Shown: piece by piece, positions 9,070 through 18,121 of the stretch | Layout: each line of letters begins with the position of its first letter | How positions within the stretch are numbered: the first letter of the stretch is position 1 | Origin: Desulfobulbaceae bacterium | GTDB taxonomy: Bacteria > Desulfobacterota > Desulfobulbia > Desulfobulbales > Desulfobulbaceae | NCBI GenBank assembly: GCA_026987195.1 | Contig: JALSNC010000134.1 | Coordinates: 1-41,451, forward strand | DNA: 41,451 nucleotides | Direction: 5' to 3' | The notes under the pieces: generated by a model | What the model saw: only the letters and a program-made list of their open reading frames with translations | Databases searched by the model: none | Told to the model about the DNA's origin: nothing | Translations under genes and position numbers: made by a program

Positions 9070-9863
9070 TTTGCTGTGGGCCAGTTGTCGAGATAGATCC
9101 AGAGGACGGCGCCCAGTTCCACATCCTTGTCCTTGCCGTCGGGGCCTTTCAGTTTGAAATCGGCCTCGCTGAGGGCGGCGAATCCCCACCAGCCGGCAGC
9201 GGGACAGGTGAAGGTGAAGATGCCCTCGTTGTCGGCCTTGATCACCTGGGTGACATGGTACTCGCTGGGAGCGCTCAACCTGTTGCCCCGGTTGTAGAAC
9301 TCGACTTCCACCTCGGCCCCGGGCACCGGCTTGCCGTCCATGAGGACCTTGCCGACAAAGGCGTTGCCGCCGTAGTTGCCAAAGGGCCGGAGCAGGGGAA
9401 TGATCTCGGTCTTCAGGCCCACGGGCCGGTCCCAGTCCTCGTCAGCGCCAAAGGCGGCGATCTCGGTCTTGGTATAGTGGATGATGAAGGTGTCCTCGGC
9501 CGGTTCCCAGTATGGCTGGGGCTCGACGCCGAAGATGTAGACACCGGGCCGCTTGAAGCGGTAGCTCGTCTGCCAGGCCTTGTGGTCCATGACCGTGGCC
9601 GGCTTCAGGGTTGCCGCGAGATCGGTCTTCCTGCCGTCCAGGTCGACGAAGAACCTGGCCGGTTTGGCCATATCCATGCCGATGCCGGCAAAGGGATGGG
9701 AAAAGGAGAGGGTGAGTCCGGCGGTCCGGTTCTCCTGGGTGACGATGTTTTTGTCAGGGATCAGCATTCCGAAATGGGCAAGGGCGCTCACCGGTATGGC
9801 CACCACAAGGAAGGCCAGAGCCGAGATCAGAATGGTTATTGTGTTCTCTTTTTGACGATACAT
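9066..9863 (-). CDS. nikK: NikK-like periplasmic protein (DUF4198)
   Basis: 265 residues. An N-terminal signal peptide or anchor (ISALAFLVVAIPVSALAHFG) is followed by an all-beta DUF4198 domain. The first residues after the predicted cleavage, including HFGMLIPD, are typical of this family. DUF4198 proteins accompany ECF nickel transporters as the auxiliary component NikK and are thought to help deliver metal on the outside of the membrane. The start has AGGGGGAAG upstream. Its stop overlaps the nikQ start. Assignment as NikK rests on family and operon context. Confidence 0.88.
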   Translation of the reverse strand: MYRQKENTITILISALAFLVVAIPVSALAHFGMLIPDKNIVTQENRTAGLTLSFSHPFAGIGMDMAKPARFFVDLDGRKTDLAATLKPATVMDHKAWQTSYRFKRPGVYIFGVEPQPYWEPAEDTFIIHYTKTEIAAFGADEDWDRPVGLKTEIIPLLRPFGNYGGNAFVGKVLMDGKPVPGAEVEVEFYNRGNRLSAPSEYHVTQVIKADNEGIFTFTCPAAGWWGFAALSEADFKLKGPDGKDKDVELGAVLWIYLDNWPTAK

Positions 9864-9962
9864 GCTACTTCCCCCTTGAGTTCTTGCTGTTGACGGTTGT
9901 GTTTCCCCGCTCCCGTTCCGGCCGCCACTTCCCGGCGATGACCGGCCGGCACCGGTGCGGAA

Positions 9963-10616
9963 TTATTTTTTCTTCAGGGCACCAAGGGCGGCAAGCAGAC
10001 CGGCTATGCCGACAAGCCAGCCGATGCCGCCGATGATCTCGGTCATGGAGGGGCCCCTGTTCATCTCCTCCATCATCATCCTTTTGAGAGGTGCGATCTC
10101 GCGGGCCACGCTTCTGCTGACCAGCTCGGCAAGGGCACTGGTGTCGATGGCCTGGGCCGGCGGGGTTCCGGCCGCCTTGACCGGAGGAGCGGCCGGCACC
10201 GGCGCCGGTTGTTCAGGCGAACTCTCCGCAGGCGCAGGAGCCGGTTCCGCCACCATGGGCTCCTCGTTCAGGTCCTCCGGTGTCATGGTCCACTGGGCCT
10301 GGTGGCCCTCGCCGGCAACGAGCACGATCTTCAGCCCCTCGTCGGGACCGGTCCGGGGCCGGGCAAAGGTGAACACCCCGTCCTTGCCGGTCCTGCCCTC
10401 GACAAGGAGCTTGCCGCTTTTGTCGCTGAAGACCTTGACCTTGCTGTTGATGGTGGCACGACCACTGGAGAATTTGCCCTCGACAATGATCTCCGGGCCG
10501 CTGGTATAGGCAAAGACCCGGATACCGTGTGCATATGCCGCCTCGTGGAAAAGGAGGAGAGCGCCAAGCAGAACAACGACATGGACAGGGACTGAAGCAT
10601 GGAGGATGGTACGCAT
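9963..10616 (-). CDS. nikL: NikL-like accessory membrane protein
   Basis: 217 residues: a signal peptide (VVVLLGALLLFHEAAYA) directly followed by HGIRVFAYTSG, a beta-rich domain, a Pro/Ala-rich spacer (residues about 125-155), and a C-terminal membrane helix (IIGGIGWLVGIAGLLAAL) ending in KKK. The N-terminal His after processing and the single C-terminal helix fit NikL/CbiL accessory subunits of nickel ECF transporters. A GAGG lies upstream of the ATG. It begins 19 bp after nikM ends. Confidence 0.85.
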   Translation of the reverse strand: MRTILHASVPVHVVVLLGALLLFHEAAYAHGIRVFAYTSGPEIIVEGKFSSGRATINSKVKVFSDKSGKLLVEGRTGKDGVFTFARPRTGPDEGLKIVLVAGEGHQAQWTMTPEDLNEEPMVAEPAPAPAESSPEQPAPVPAAPPVKAAGTPPAQAIDTSALAELVSRSVAREIAPLKRMMMEEMNRGPSMTEIIGGIGWLVGIAGLLAALGALKKK

Positions 10617-10635
10617 GGACTTGACCTCGGGAGGA

Positions 10636-11241
10636 TCAGGATTTGCTGATGGCCAGGATCTCGGGCTGGACCCTGCTGAGAAAGGAGACAGTGAACATGG
10701 TCACCACTCCCTCGATGATCATGATGGGGATATGGGCCAGCAGGATGAGCTGGGCGGTCTTCATGAAGGCCTCGTCGGTGCCGATCAGGGCAATGGCGAC
10801 CAGGATGCCGGACATGGCCACGGCCAGGGAACCGGCGAGAAAGCCGCCGACAAGCTGTTTCCTGCCCCCCTCGCGGATCCAGGAGCCGAACAGGAGGTAG
10901 ACCACCACGGCGGGACCTGCCATGATGACGGTATTGACCCCAAGGACTGTCAGGCCGCCGAAGCCGAAAAGCAGGGCCTGGAGAAAGAGGGCCACCCCGA
11001 TGGCCGGCACGGCGGCCCAGCCAAGAATCAGCCCCACCAGGCCGTTGAGGATCAGGTGAGCGGCGCTGGGTCCGATGGGCACGTGCACCAGCGAAGCGAC
11101 GAAAAAGGCGGAGGAGAGCAGGGCGGTACTCATGATGTGCTCGTAGTCGAGCTTCTTGAGACCGATTGCCACTCCCGCCGCAGCCACCACACCGCCACCG
11201 GCAAGCACGGGGAGCGAGAGAATTCCTTCAGAAATATGCAT
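10636..11241 (-). CDS. nikM: Nickel ECF substrate-binding membrane protein NikM
   Basis: 201 residues of the CbiM/NikM S-component family, with six to seven hydrophobic segments. The protein begins MHISEGILS. In this family the N-terminal Met-His is part of the metal site, so the start at 11241 is effectively fixed by function. HVPIGPSAAHLILNG near residue 70 supplies the other conserved His. The frame runs on upstream to 11481, but that would bury the Met-His end and is rejected. First gene of nikM-L-K-Q-O. A -35/-10 pair and a NikR-like palindrome lie directly upstream. Cobalt specificity cannot be excluded by sequence alone. Confidence 0.95.
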   Translation of the reverse strand: MHISEGILSLPVLAGGGVVAAAGVAIGLKKLDYEHIMSTALLSSAFFVASLVHVPIGPSAAHLILNGLVGLILGWAAVPAIGVALFLQALLFGFGGLTVLGVNTVIMAGPAVVVYLLFGSWIREGGRKQLVGGFLAGSLAVAMSGILVAIALIGTDEAFMKTAQLILLAHIPIMIIEGVVTMFTVSFLSRVQPEILAISKS

Positions 11242-11258
11242 GGGTTGAGGTTTCCTTG

Positions 11259-11285
11259 GTGTTACATGTTTTGATTTTGTAATAC
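11259..11285 (-). promoter_or_regulatory. NikR-like operator
   Basis: GTGTTAC-N13-GTAATAC, an inverted repeat with six of seven positions matching. It lies 18-44 bp upstream of the nikM ATG and overlaps the expected transcription start of the promoter at 11287-11315. To my knowledge the nickel regulator NikR in deltaproteobacteria binds GTGTTAC-N13/14-GTAACAC, so binding would repress nikM-L-K-Q-O when nickel is plentiful. No nikR gene is in the window. Confidence 0.8.
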
Positions 11286-11286
11286 C

Positions 11287-11315
11287 AGTATATGGAAGTG
11301 GGGTGAACCAGTCAA
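11287..11315 (-). promoter_or_regulatory. Sigma-70 type promoter of nikM operon
   Basis: On the minus strand, TTGACT (11310-11315), a 17-bp spacer, then TATACT (11287-11292). This is a strong -35/-10 pair with optimal spacing. Transcription would start near 11280, inside the NikR-like palindrome. Confidence 0.75.
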
Positions 11316-11495
11316 GGACTTTTCTGAAAAAAACAGCAGGGCCGGAGCCGGGTGTTGCGGAACAGCTACAGGGGGAAGAACAGGAAGAGGGGGAAGGAAA
11401 AAGCAGTGGCCCCGGATTCATACAGGAGCCGCGGTTTCCATGTGCAGGCGGTGTGCGGCCGGAGGCGAAGGTAAAAGCCACGGCCGTTCAGGCGG

Positions 11496-11590
11496 GTTGC
11501 CGACAGCGGTGAACGTACCCCCTCACGGGATAACCAACCATCGGTTTTTTCGACCACCATGGTGTAAGCGACCGCAGGGAGACTCCGATA
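11496..11590. repeat. 19-bp box plus inverted linker and REP variant
   Basis: GTTGCCGACAGCGGTGAAC (11496-11514) is followed directly by the linker block in reverse orientation (CCCCTCACGGGATAACC, CCATCGG) and then by a GTAAGCGACCGCAGGGAGAC variant from 11564. The last part is the reverse complement of 8097-8122. Confidence 0.7.
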
Positions 11591-11606
11591 GCCTGCCTAT
11601 GGGGGC

Positions 11607-11754
11607 AAAGTTCAGCAGCACGCCATCTGCACGCGCTCGCGGCTGGCCGCATAGCGTACTATAGACGGCCGGCCACGATCACGCACAGCTGACGCACTGC
11701 TGAACTTTTACCAAAGGTGTCATTATTTTCAGATAGTTGCTGATAGCGGTGAAC
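11607..11754 (+). repeat. Complete TTCAGCAG hairpin element with 19-bp box
   Basis: Arms start AAAGTTCAGCAGCACGCC and end GCACTGCTGAACTTT, and pair over most of 11607-11708 around the centre GCATAG/CTATAG. The box GTTGCTGATAGCGGTGAAC follows at 11736-11754, 30 bp after the right arm's CTGCTGAAC. This is the least rearranged copy together with the one at 41228-41381. It lies in the 580-bp gap between nikM and the CBM48 gene, which has no gene of its own. Confidence 0.8.
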
Positions 11755-11760
11755 GATTAC

Positions 11761-11813
11761 CGACCGTGCAAAGAGGTAAGTGAGGACTCCGTGCGCTCCC
11801 TGTGAGCGCTTAC
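11761..11813 (+). repeat. REP-like unit with linker
   Basis: CGACCGTGCAAAGAG (the linker TCTTTGCACGGTCG inverted) leads into a 38-bp unit, 11776-11813, from GTAAGTGAGGACTCCG to GAGCGCTTAC. It ends 9 bp from the stop of the CBM48 gene, which is read toward it. Confidence 0.8.
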
Positions 11814-11822
11814 GTCAGGGGG

Positions 11823-12119
11823 TCAGACCGTGACCACCGAGTTTTTCTCGCCATATTCATTGTCGACATAGGCGTCCGCTTCCGGGTCGTTGACCCAGAC
11901 ATTGCCGTCCAGGACATAACGGAAACCGTAGGAACGGCCGGCTTCCAGGGAGATGGTTGCGGAAAAGGACCCGTCCTTGAGCCGTCGCATGGGGTTGGCC
12001 TCCAGCGACCAGTCGTTGAAGTCGCCCGCCACCACGGCCGACTCGGCCTGTTCCTCATTGGGATACTTGAAGGTGACCCGGCATTTCTGCTTTGTCTTGG
12101 TGTAATTTTTTTTCAACAT
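11823..12119 (-). CDS. Stand-alone CBM48 / isoamylase early-set protein
   Basis: 98 residues, essentially one carbohydrate-binding module of the AMPK/isoamylase N-terminal type. The diagnostic strings are VVAGDFNDWSLEANPMRRL, then FSATISLEAGRSYGFRYVLDG and WVNDPEADAYVDNEYG. In larger enzymes this fold binds glycogen or starch. Here no catalytic domain is attached. The start has GGGAG upstream. Such short CBM48 proteins are known in several bacterial groups, with uncertain function; glycogen binding is inferred. The glucoamylase and glucokinase genes in the window lie 14 kb away. Confidence 0.9.
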   Translation of the reverse strand: MLKKNYTKTKQKCRVTFKYPNEEQAESAVVAGDFNDWSLEANPMRRLKDGSFSATISLEAGRSYGFRYVLDGNVWVNDPEADAYVDNEYGEKNSVVTV

Positions 12120-12333
12120 CTTCTGGCTCCCTCTGTCCTGGTTATGATGAAAAAATCTTTCGACTCCTCTGGGATGCGGAGTGTCTGCCGGTGTAAAAGT
12201 TCAGTTGAGTGCATTGAAGTACCTGCAAAAATATACAGTAGGGCAATCGATGATAATGGTCAATGGTTAGTCTTGAAATAGTATGAAAAAGGGTGGTATT
12301 ACCCAGGGCACCAATATATTTGCGAGGCAGATC

Positions 12334-13602
12334 ATGCAGACCTTCGGAAAACCCCGTCTCCCCGAACTGCTTGCCCCGGCGGGCAGTTTTGAAAAGCTGG
12401 TCACCGCGGTCCATTACGGGGCCGACGCCGTCTACCTGGGCGGCCGGCGCTACAGCCTGCGGGCCAGGGCCGCCAATTTCGATGGTGACGGCATCGGACG
12501 TGCCGTTGCCTATGCCCACGCTCACGGTGTCCGGGTCTATGTCACGGTCAATGTCTTTGCCCACAACCGGGACCTGGAGGGTCTGGCCGACTATCTGCTC
12601 CTGCTCCGTGACCATGGGGTGGACGGCCTGATCATCGCTGATCCCGGTATCCTGATGATCGCCGGCCAGGTGGTGCCGGAGCTGCCTGTTCATCTCTCCA
12701 CCCAGGCCAATGTCACCAACAGGGCCAGTGCCCGATTCTGGGCCGGCTGCGGGGTGCGTCGGATCAATCTGGCCCGGGAACTTGGCCTGGAGGAGATCAG
12801 GGAGATCCGGGCGGCCACGGACAGGGAACTGGAGGTCTTTGTCCATGGCGCGCTCTGCATCTCCTATTCCGGCCGCTGCATGCTCAGCGCCTATCTGACC
12901 GGCCGTGATGCCAACCAGGGGGACTGTGCCCATCCCTGCCGCTATTCCTATCGCCTGGTCGAGGAGAAGAGGCCTGGCCACTATTACCCCGTGGAGGAAG
13001 ATGAGCGGGGCACCTATATCTTCAACTCTCGGGATCTCTGTCTTCTCGAACGGCTGCCGCTCCTGGTGGGCCTGGGTATCGATTCGATAAAGATCGAGGG
13101 ACGGATGAAATCCATGGCCTACGTGGGCGGGGTGGTGCGGCTCTACCGGGCCGCCCTGGACTGGATAAAAGAGCAGTTTTCGCGCGGGGTCAAACCGGAG
13201 GATATGGTTCTGCCGCAATCATTTCTACGGGAAATGAAGAAGATCGGCACCCGTGGCCGGACAGAGAATTTTTTTGCCGGCCCCCCTTCATCCGGGGACA
13301 TGATCTATGATACAATGCGATTAGAACAATCCTGGGTGCCGGTGGGCATTGTCATCGGTACCGACCCCCTGGTGATCGAGGCACGCAATCCCCTGGAGCC
13401 GGGTGAAACGGTGGAATACCTGGGCCGCGACCTGGAGCCCGCGGTCTGCACCGTCACTGCGATGGCAACAGAGGATGGCATGCCTCTGCTTCGGGCAAAT
13501 CCCGGAAACCGGATCATTCTCCATACCGATCCCGTCCTGGTGCGGCCGGAGAGGAACAGCATCCTGCGAAAACAACAACAACGCCATGACACCGGTCTTT
13601 GA
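12334..13602 (+). CDS. U32 family peptidase / tRNA-hydroxylation-type protein
   Basis: 422 residues from the chosen start. It belongs to peptidase family U32, whose studied members (TrhP, RlhA, UbiU) act in RNA or ubiquinone hydroxylation and carry a 4Fe-4S cluster; true protease activity is doubtful. The opening PELLAPAGSFEKLVTAVHYGADAVYLGG is diagnostic, as is the U32 signature EVFVHGALCISYSGRCMLS. Further cysteines in QGDCAHPCRY complete the cluster set. I start at MQTFGKP because GAGG lies just upstream; an ATG at 12283 would add 17 residues without a ribosome-binding site. The next gene overlaps its end by 17 bp. Confidence 0.93.
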   Translation: MQTFGKPRLPELLAPAGSFEKLVTAVHYGADAVYLGGRRYSLRARAANFDGDGIGRAVAYAHAHGVRVYVTVNVFAHNRDLEGLADYLLLLRDHGVDGLIIADPGILMIAGQVVPELPVHLSTQANVTNRASARFWAGCGVRRINLARELGLEEIREIRAATDRELEVFVHGALCISYSGRCMLSAYLTGRDANQGDCAHPCRYSYRLVEEKRPGHYYPVEEDERGTYIFNSRDLCLLERLPLLVGLGIDSIKIEGRMKSMAYVGGVVRLYRAALDWIKEQFSRGVKPEDMVLPQSFLREMKKIGTRGRTENFFAGPPSSGDMIYDTMRLEQSWVPVGIVIGTDPLVIEARNPLEPGETVEYLGRDLEPAVCTVTAMATEDGMPLLRANPGNRIILHTDPVLVRPERNSILRKQQQRHDTGL

Positions 13603-14659
13603 TGTCCCGTTTCTGCCCGAAGAGGAATATGTCGAGTTCCTGGTCCAGTGTGCCGACGAGCTGGACAGCGTGCACTTTGCCCCTGCCGGTCACGGCGGCC
13701 TAGACCAGCGGGTCAGGGTCGGCGGCGCCGCAGCCGACCGGAGCCTTGTCACCCTCCTGGGCCGGCTGAACGGGCCCAGCCGATACCTGCTGCTCAACAG
13801 CCGGTTCTGTGCCCCCGAGATCCTGGTCAGCGGGGATGGTCTGCAGGAATTGGTCAGGTCCATGCGGGAGCTTGTCGAGCGCGGCCTGCTCGACGGTATT
13901 GTCTACAGCGATCATTACCTGCTGCAGCGCCTCGCCGATCTTGCCCCCGATCTTGCCGCGGTCCTGGAGGCGGTGCCCAGTGTCAACTGCATGCTGGATT
14001 CCTTTGCCCGCATCCAGGGGCAGCTCACCTGGATCCGCGCCACGGGGTTCCGCGCCCCGGGCAGGATCGTCCTTGACCGCTCGCTCAATCGCGACCTGGA
14101 CCGGCTGGCCAGCGTGGCCCGCCAGTGCCGGCACCGGTGGCCCCAGATGAAGATCGGGCTGCTGGCCAATGAGGGCTGCCTGTACCACTGCCCCTACAAA
14201 CTCTCCCATGATGCCTATATCTCCCTGGCCAACCTGCAGGGCCGCGACCGCACCTTCACCCTCAACCAGGAGCTCGGCTGTCTGCGCATCCTCGGCGAGC
14301 GCCCCCATCGTATCCTGCAGTCGCCCTTCATCCGTCCCGAGGACCTGGAGCTCTATCTCTGCCACGTGGACACGATCAAACTCTGCGGCCGGACCCTGGG
14401 CGCATCCTTCCTGGTCCGTCTGCTCACCGCCTATATCCGCCGCCGCTACGACGGCAATCTCCTCGATCTCCTCGATGCCGTACACTGGCTCGCCGACAGG
14501 ATCCATATCGACAACAGTGCCCTTTCCTTCGACTTCGCCTCCATGCTCTCCGGCTGTGACAATCGCTGCGGCCGCTGCGGTTTCTGCCTGGAACTCTTTG
14601 AATCCATCAGTTGTCTCCGGCCGGTCTCCCTGGACGACCGGCGGGCGGCCGTTGACTGA
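13586..14659 (+). CDS. U32-like Cys-rich partner protein
   Basis: 357 residues. I do not recognise a named family with certainty. The length, the LLANEGCLYHCPYKLSHD string (Cys198, Cys202) and the coupling to a U32 gene suggest a divergent U32-type TIM barrel. The C-terminus has a compact CDNRCGRCGFC motif (Cys324, 328, 331, 334) fit for an iron-sulfur cluster, with further cysteines at 232, 259 and 267. Its ATG lies inside the end of the U32 gene, so the two are co-translated and may form a heterodimer, as UbiU and UbiV do. This is inference. No membrane segment or signal peptide is seen. Confidence 0.85.
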   Translation: MTPVFDVPFLPEEEYVEFLVQCADELDSVHFAPAGHGGLDQRVRVGGAAADRSLVTLLGRLNGPSRYLLLNSRFCAPEILVSGDGLQELVRSMRELVERGLLDGIVYSDHYLLQRLADLAPDLAAVLEAVPSVNCMLDSFARIQGQLTWIRATGFRAPGRIVLDRSLNRDLDRLASVARQCRHRWPQMKIGLLANEGCLYHCPYKLSHDAYISLANLQGRDRTFTLNQELGCLRILGERPHRILQSPFIRPEDLELYLCHVDTIKLCGRTLGASFLVRLLTAYIRRRYDGNLLDLLDAVHWLADRIHIDNSALSFDFASMLSGCDNRCGRCGFCLELFESISCLRPVSLDDRRAAVD

Positions 14660-14683
14660 GGCGCGGTGCGCGTATTGGTCACA

Positions 14684-14702
14684 GTTCACCGCTGTCGGCA
14701 AC
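14684..14702 (-). repeat. 19-bp box, isolated copy
   Basis: GTTCACCGCTGTCGGCAAC is the exact reverse complement of the box GTTGCCGACAGCGGTGAAC at 11496-11514. No hairpin partner is present at the usual distance. It lies 25 bp after the stop of the U32-like gene. Confidence 0.7.
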
Positions 14703-14835
14703 GGCTCTGCGATACAGGGACCCTGACCATATTGCAGACCCCTCTTGTCTCCAAAACCGCAGGATTCAGGTGACAGCAGGTGCCTGGACGGGTACATAGT
14801 GGATGCATCAGATATCTCACAGACTGGAGGAGTCC

Positions 14836-15417
14836 ATGGAATCGTTTGAGGAACTGCTGGAGGTGTCCACCAGGATACACGGTCATATCTGCGCCGGCCA
14901 GGTGATCGGCGTGCGCATGTCCATGCTCGGCCTGGAGAAGATCGGCATTGACGATCCCAAGGGCCGGGACCGCAAGAAGCTCTACGTGCTGGTGGAGATC
15001 GACCGCTGCGCCACCGATGCCATCCAGTCCGTCACCGGCTGCAGCCTGGGCAAACGCTCCCTGCGCTGGATGGATTTCGGCATCATGGCGGCCACCTTTG
15101 TCAATCTCGAGACCGGTCGGGCGGTACGGATCACGGCCCGTGAGGAATCACGGGAGCTGGCTGCAAAATACTGCCCCGAGATCGAGGATAAATACCGGCG
15201 TCAGCTAGCGGCCTACCGGGTCATGCCCGAGGAGGAGCTCTTCACCGTGCAGGAGGTCAGGGTGGAGATTCCCGAGAGCGACCTGCCGGGTCCGCCCAGG
15301 CGGCGGGTGCAGTGCGAGGAGTGCGGCGACTGGGTCCAGGACTGCCGGGAGGTGGAGGACAATGGCAGGATCCTCTGCCGGGCCTGCGCCGGTCAGCGAT
15401 ATTATCAGCCCGCGTGA
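14836..15417 (+). CDS. FmdE-like protein with zinc-ribbon tail
   Basis: 193 residues. The N-terminal part is the FmdE/FwdE domain (formylmethanofuran dehydrogenase subunit E family) with HGHICAGQVIGVRMSMLGL, EIDRCATDAIQSVTGCSLGKRSL and a GIMAATFVN stretch. The C-terminal 40 residues hold a two-CxxC zinc ribbon (CEECGDW ... CRACAGQ), the usual FmdE-TraR arrangement. No other formylmethanofuran or molybdopterin gene is nearby, so a role in that enzyme is unlikely; many bacterial homologues are orphans. The start is set by GGAGGAG five bases upstream; an ATG at 14803 lacks such a site. Confidence 0.9.
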   Translation: MESFEELLEVSTRIHGHICAGQVIGVRMSMLGLEKIGIDDPKGRDRKKLYVLVEIDRCATDAIQSVTGCSLGKRSLRWMDFGIMAATFVNLETGRAVRITAREESRELAAKYCPEIEDKYRRQLAAYRVMPEEELFTVQEVRVEIPESDLPGPPRRRVQCEECGDWVQDCREVEDNGRILCRACAGQRYYQPA

Positions 15418-15433
15418 TCGTCGTCTCCCCTGT

Positions 15434-16228
15434 TCAGGCACGGCCGATGAGGGCATGCAGAAGGCCGGAATTGGTACGCCGCAGCCGTTTCAGGTAGCGG
15501 CCGAAGTCCAGGCCATATTGCCGCTCCCGGGGCAGGATGTTTTTGCGAACCGTGCGGAGTCGTTTTTTCGGGATCGGCCCCGGAAAGGCCAGGAGAATGA
15601 CGTTGCTTCTCCTGCGGACCGGCAGCTTCAGGGTCCTGCCGCCGCAGGCCGTGTTCAGGGCCCGGCGGGCAAGGAGAAAACGCCACCGGTCACCGCTCCA
15701 CAGGTTCACGGCCAGCACCCCGTCTGACGCCAGGCAGCGGAGCACCGTGTCATGAAACATGGGGTCGAAGAGGGGGGATGCCATGCAGTCAGGGCCGAAG
15801 ATGTCCACAAAGGCGACATGGTAGGGCGGGCCGATCCGGAGGAGGTCGGGGATTTCGGCGGCATCGCCGTGGAGGATACGGAGGTTCTTCCGCTCCGGCA
15901 GGCCGAAATGGCTGCGGGCCAGGCGGATGACCGTAGCCGATTTCTCCACCACGTCGATGCGGGCCCCGGGGTGATGATGGAGGAGGAACCGGACCAGTGA
16001 GCCGCCTCCCAGGCCGAGGAGCAGGAAGCGGTCCGGCCGGGGAGGAAGGAGGAGGGCGGTCATCATCCAGCGGGTATAGGCCAGGCACAGCCGGTGCGGG
16101 TTCAGGGTGTCCATGCAGCTCTGCCGGGCGCCGGTACCGAAGCGCAGGCAGCGGAGATGTTCCTCCTCGACGACCACCACCGGGTGTTCGTCGCACTGTT
16201 CAGAAAAAATGATCCGTTCCATGACCAT
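15434..16228 (-). CDS. Spermidine-synthase-like methyltransferase-fold protein
   Basis: 264 residues with a Rossmann methyltransferase fold. FLLLGLGGGSLVRFLLHHHP is the nucleotide-binding loop near residue 70, IDVVEKSATVIRLARSHFGL follows, and VAFVDIFGPDC matches the motif around the acidic residue of polyamine synthases. Proteins of this kind are often annotated as spermidine synthase (SpeE-like), but substrate residues are only partly conserved, so the reaction is open. It starts at 16228 or at a second ATG at 16222. It converges on the FmdE-like gene, with 16 bp between the stops. Confidence 0.85.
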   Translation of the reverse strand: MVMERIIFSEQCDEHPVVVVEEEHLRCLRFGTGARQSCMDTLNPHRLCLAYTRWMMTALLLPPRPDRFLLLGLGGGSLVRFLLHHHPGARIDVVEKSATVIRLARSHFGLPERKNLRILHGDAAEIPDLLRIGPPYHVAFVDIFGPDCMASPLFDPMFHDTVLRCLASDGVLAVNLWSGDRWRFLLARRALNTACGGRTLKLPVRRRSNVILLAFPGPIPKKRLRTVRKNILPRERQYGLDFGRYLKRLRRTNSGLLHALIGRA

Positions 16229-16271
16229 GAACGGCGTAATCCCTCACACCCCGGCGGCACGAAGGTGCCTG

Positions 16272-16405
16272 GTAAGCGCTCACAGGAGCCGCACGGGGTC
16301 TGCGCTTACCTGCGGTCAGGCACGCCTGCACAAATCTGCGGCCCCTGAGAGCGCCTACATTATTGTGCCCGGAAAAACCGATGGTTAGTCATCCCATGAG
16401 GGTTA
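16272..16405. repeat. Composite repeat: REP pair plus linker
   Basis: A full minus-oriented REP unit (16272-16309) is followed by a plus-oriented internally shortened unit (CACAAATCTGCGGCCCCTGAG, around 16329-16358) and the CCGATGG...CATCCCATGAGGG linker, reaching the A-run of the yajC terminator. Confidence 0.8.
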
Positions 16406-16406
16406 C

Positions 16407-16447
16407 AAAAAAAGGCCACGGTGCTGCACCCTGTCAGCGCCGCGGCC
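16407..16447 (-). terminator. Intrinsic terminator after yajC
   Basis: On the minus strand a 13-bp stem (16435-16447 with 16414-16426, two mismatches, GGCC and GCTG blocks pairing) is followed by seven T. It lies 44 bp after the yajC stop. Confidence 0.85.
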
Positions 16448-16490
16448 CTGAAGCCTTCATACCCGATGAAGATCAGCAGCCACCGATGCC

Positions 16491-16838
16491 TCAGCCGCCT
16501 TTCTTGGCCGGAGCGGCCGCCTGCTTCTCCGCCTCCACCGCCGAACCCATGATGGAGCCCCGGCTCACCTTGACCCGGACACCGTCGGCGATCTCCAGCG
16601 TGACCACGCTGTCGGTCAGGCCGGTGATCTTGCCGTACAGGCCGCCGTTGGTGATGACCCGGTCGCCTTTTTTCAGGTTGTTGATGAAGTTCTGCAGTTC
16701 CCGCGCCTTCTTCTGCTGCGGCCGGATGAGCAGAAAGTAGAAGACAACGAAGATGAGAATCAGGGGAATGAACGAGGCGAAGCCTCCTGCGGGACCGGCG
16801 GCCGGAGCCGCGGCCTGGGCGTATGCAATTCCTGCCAT
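16491..16838 (-). CDS. yajC: Sec translocon accessory subunit YajC
   Basis: 115 residues, typical YajC length. One membrane helix (FIPLILIFVVFYFLLI) is followed by the family signature RPQQKKARELQNFINNLKKGD and a beta-rich cytosolic part. It associates with SecDF at the inner membrane. It lies 114 bp below tgt, the common tgt-yajC order; secD and secF are not adjacent here. An intrinsic terminator follows, so this ends the transcript. Confidence 0.97.
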   Translation of the reverse strand: MAGIAYAQAAAPAAGPAGGFASFIPLILIFVVFYFLLIRPQQKKARELQNFINNLKKGDRVITNGGLYGKITGLTDSVVTLEIADGVRVKVSRGSIMGSAVEAEKQAAAPAKKGG

Positions 16839-16952
16839 GGATATGTTCCTCCGGATGGTGCGTGTTGAGGTTACCCGGAAACGGCGTCTCCTGTCCTCTG
16901 TCCCGGACGAAGGTTCCGATACTTTCCGGATGTCCTTGAATGAATCGGGAAA

Positions 16953-18089
<1,137 letters not shown>

Positions 18090-18121
18090 CTATAGCCGGA
18101 GGAGCGTCGTATTGCAACGCC

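Noticed and set aside
10636..11481. Longer NikM start at 11481
   Set aside because: It would place about 80 residues before the functionally required Met-His end, and would read through the promoter and operator.
11242..11500. Cobalamin riboswitch before nikM
   Set aside because: No B12-box-like sequence or long structured leader is visible; the promoter and operator lie within 75 bp of the start, leaving no room.
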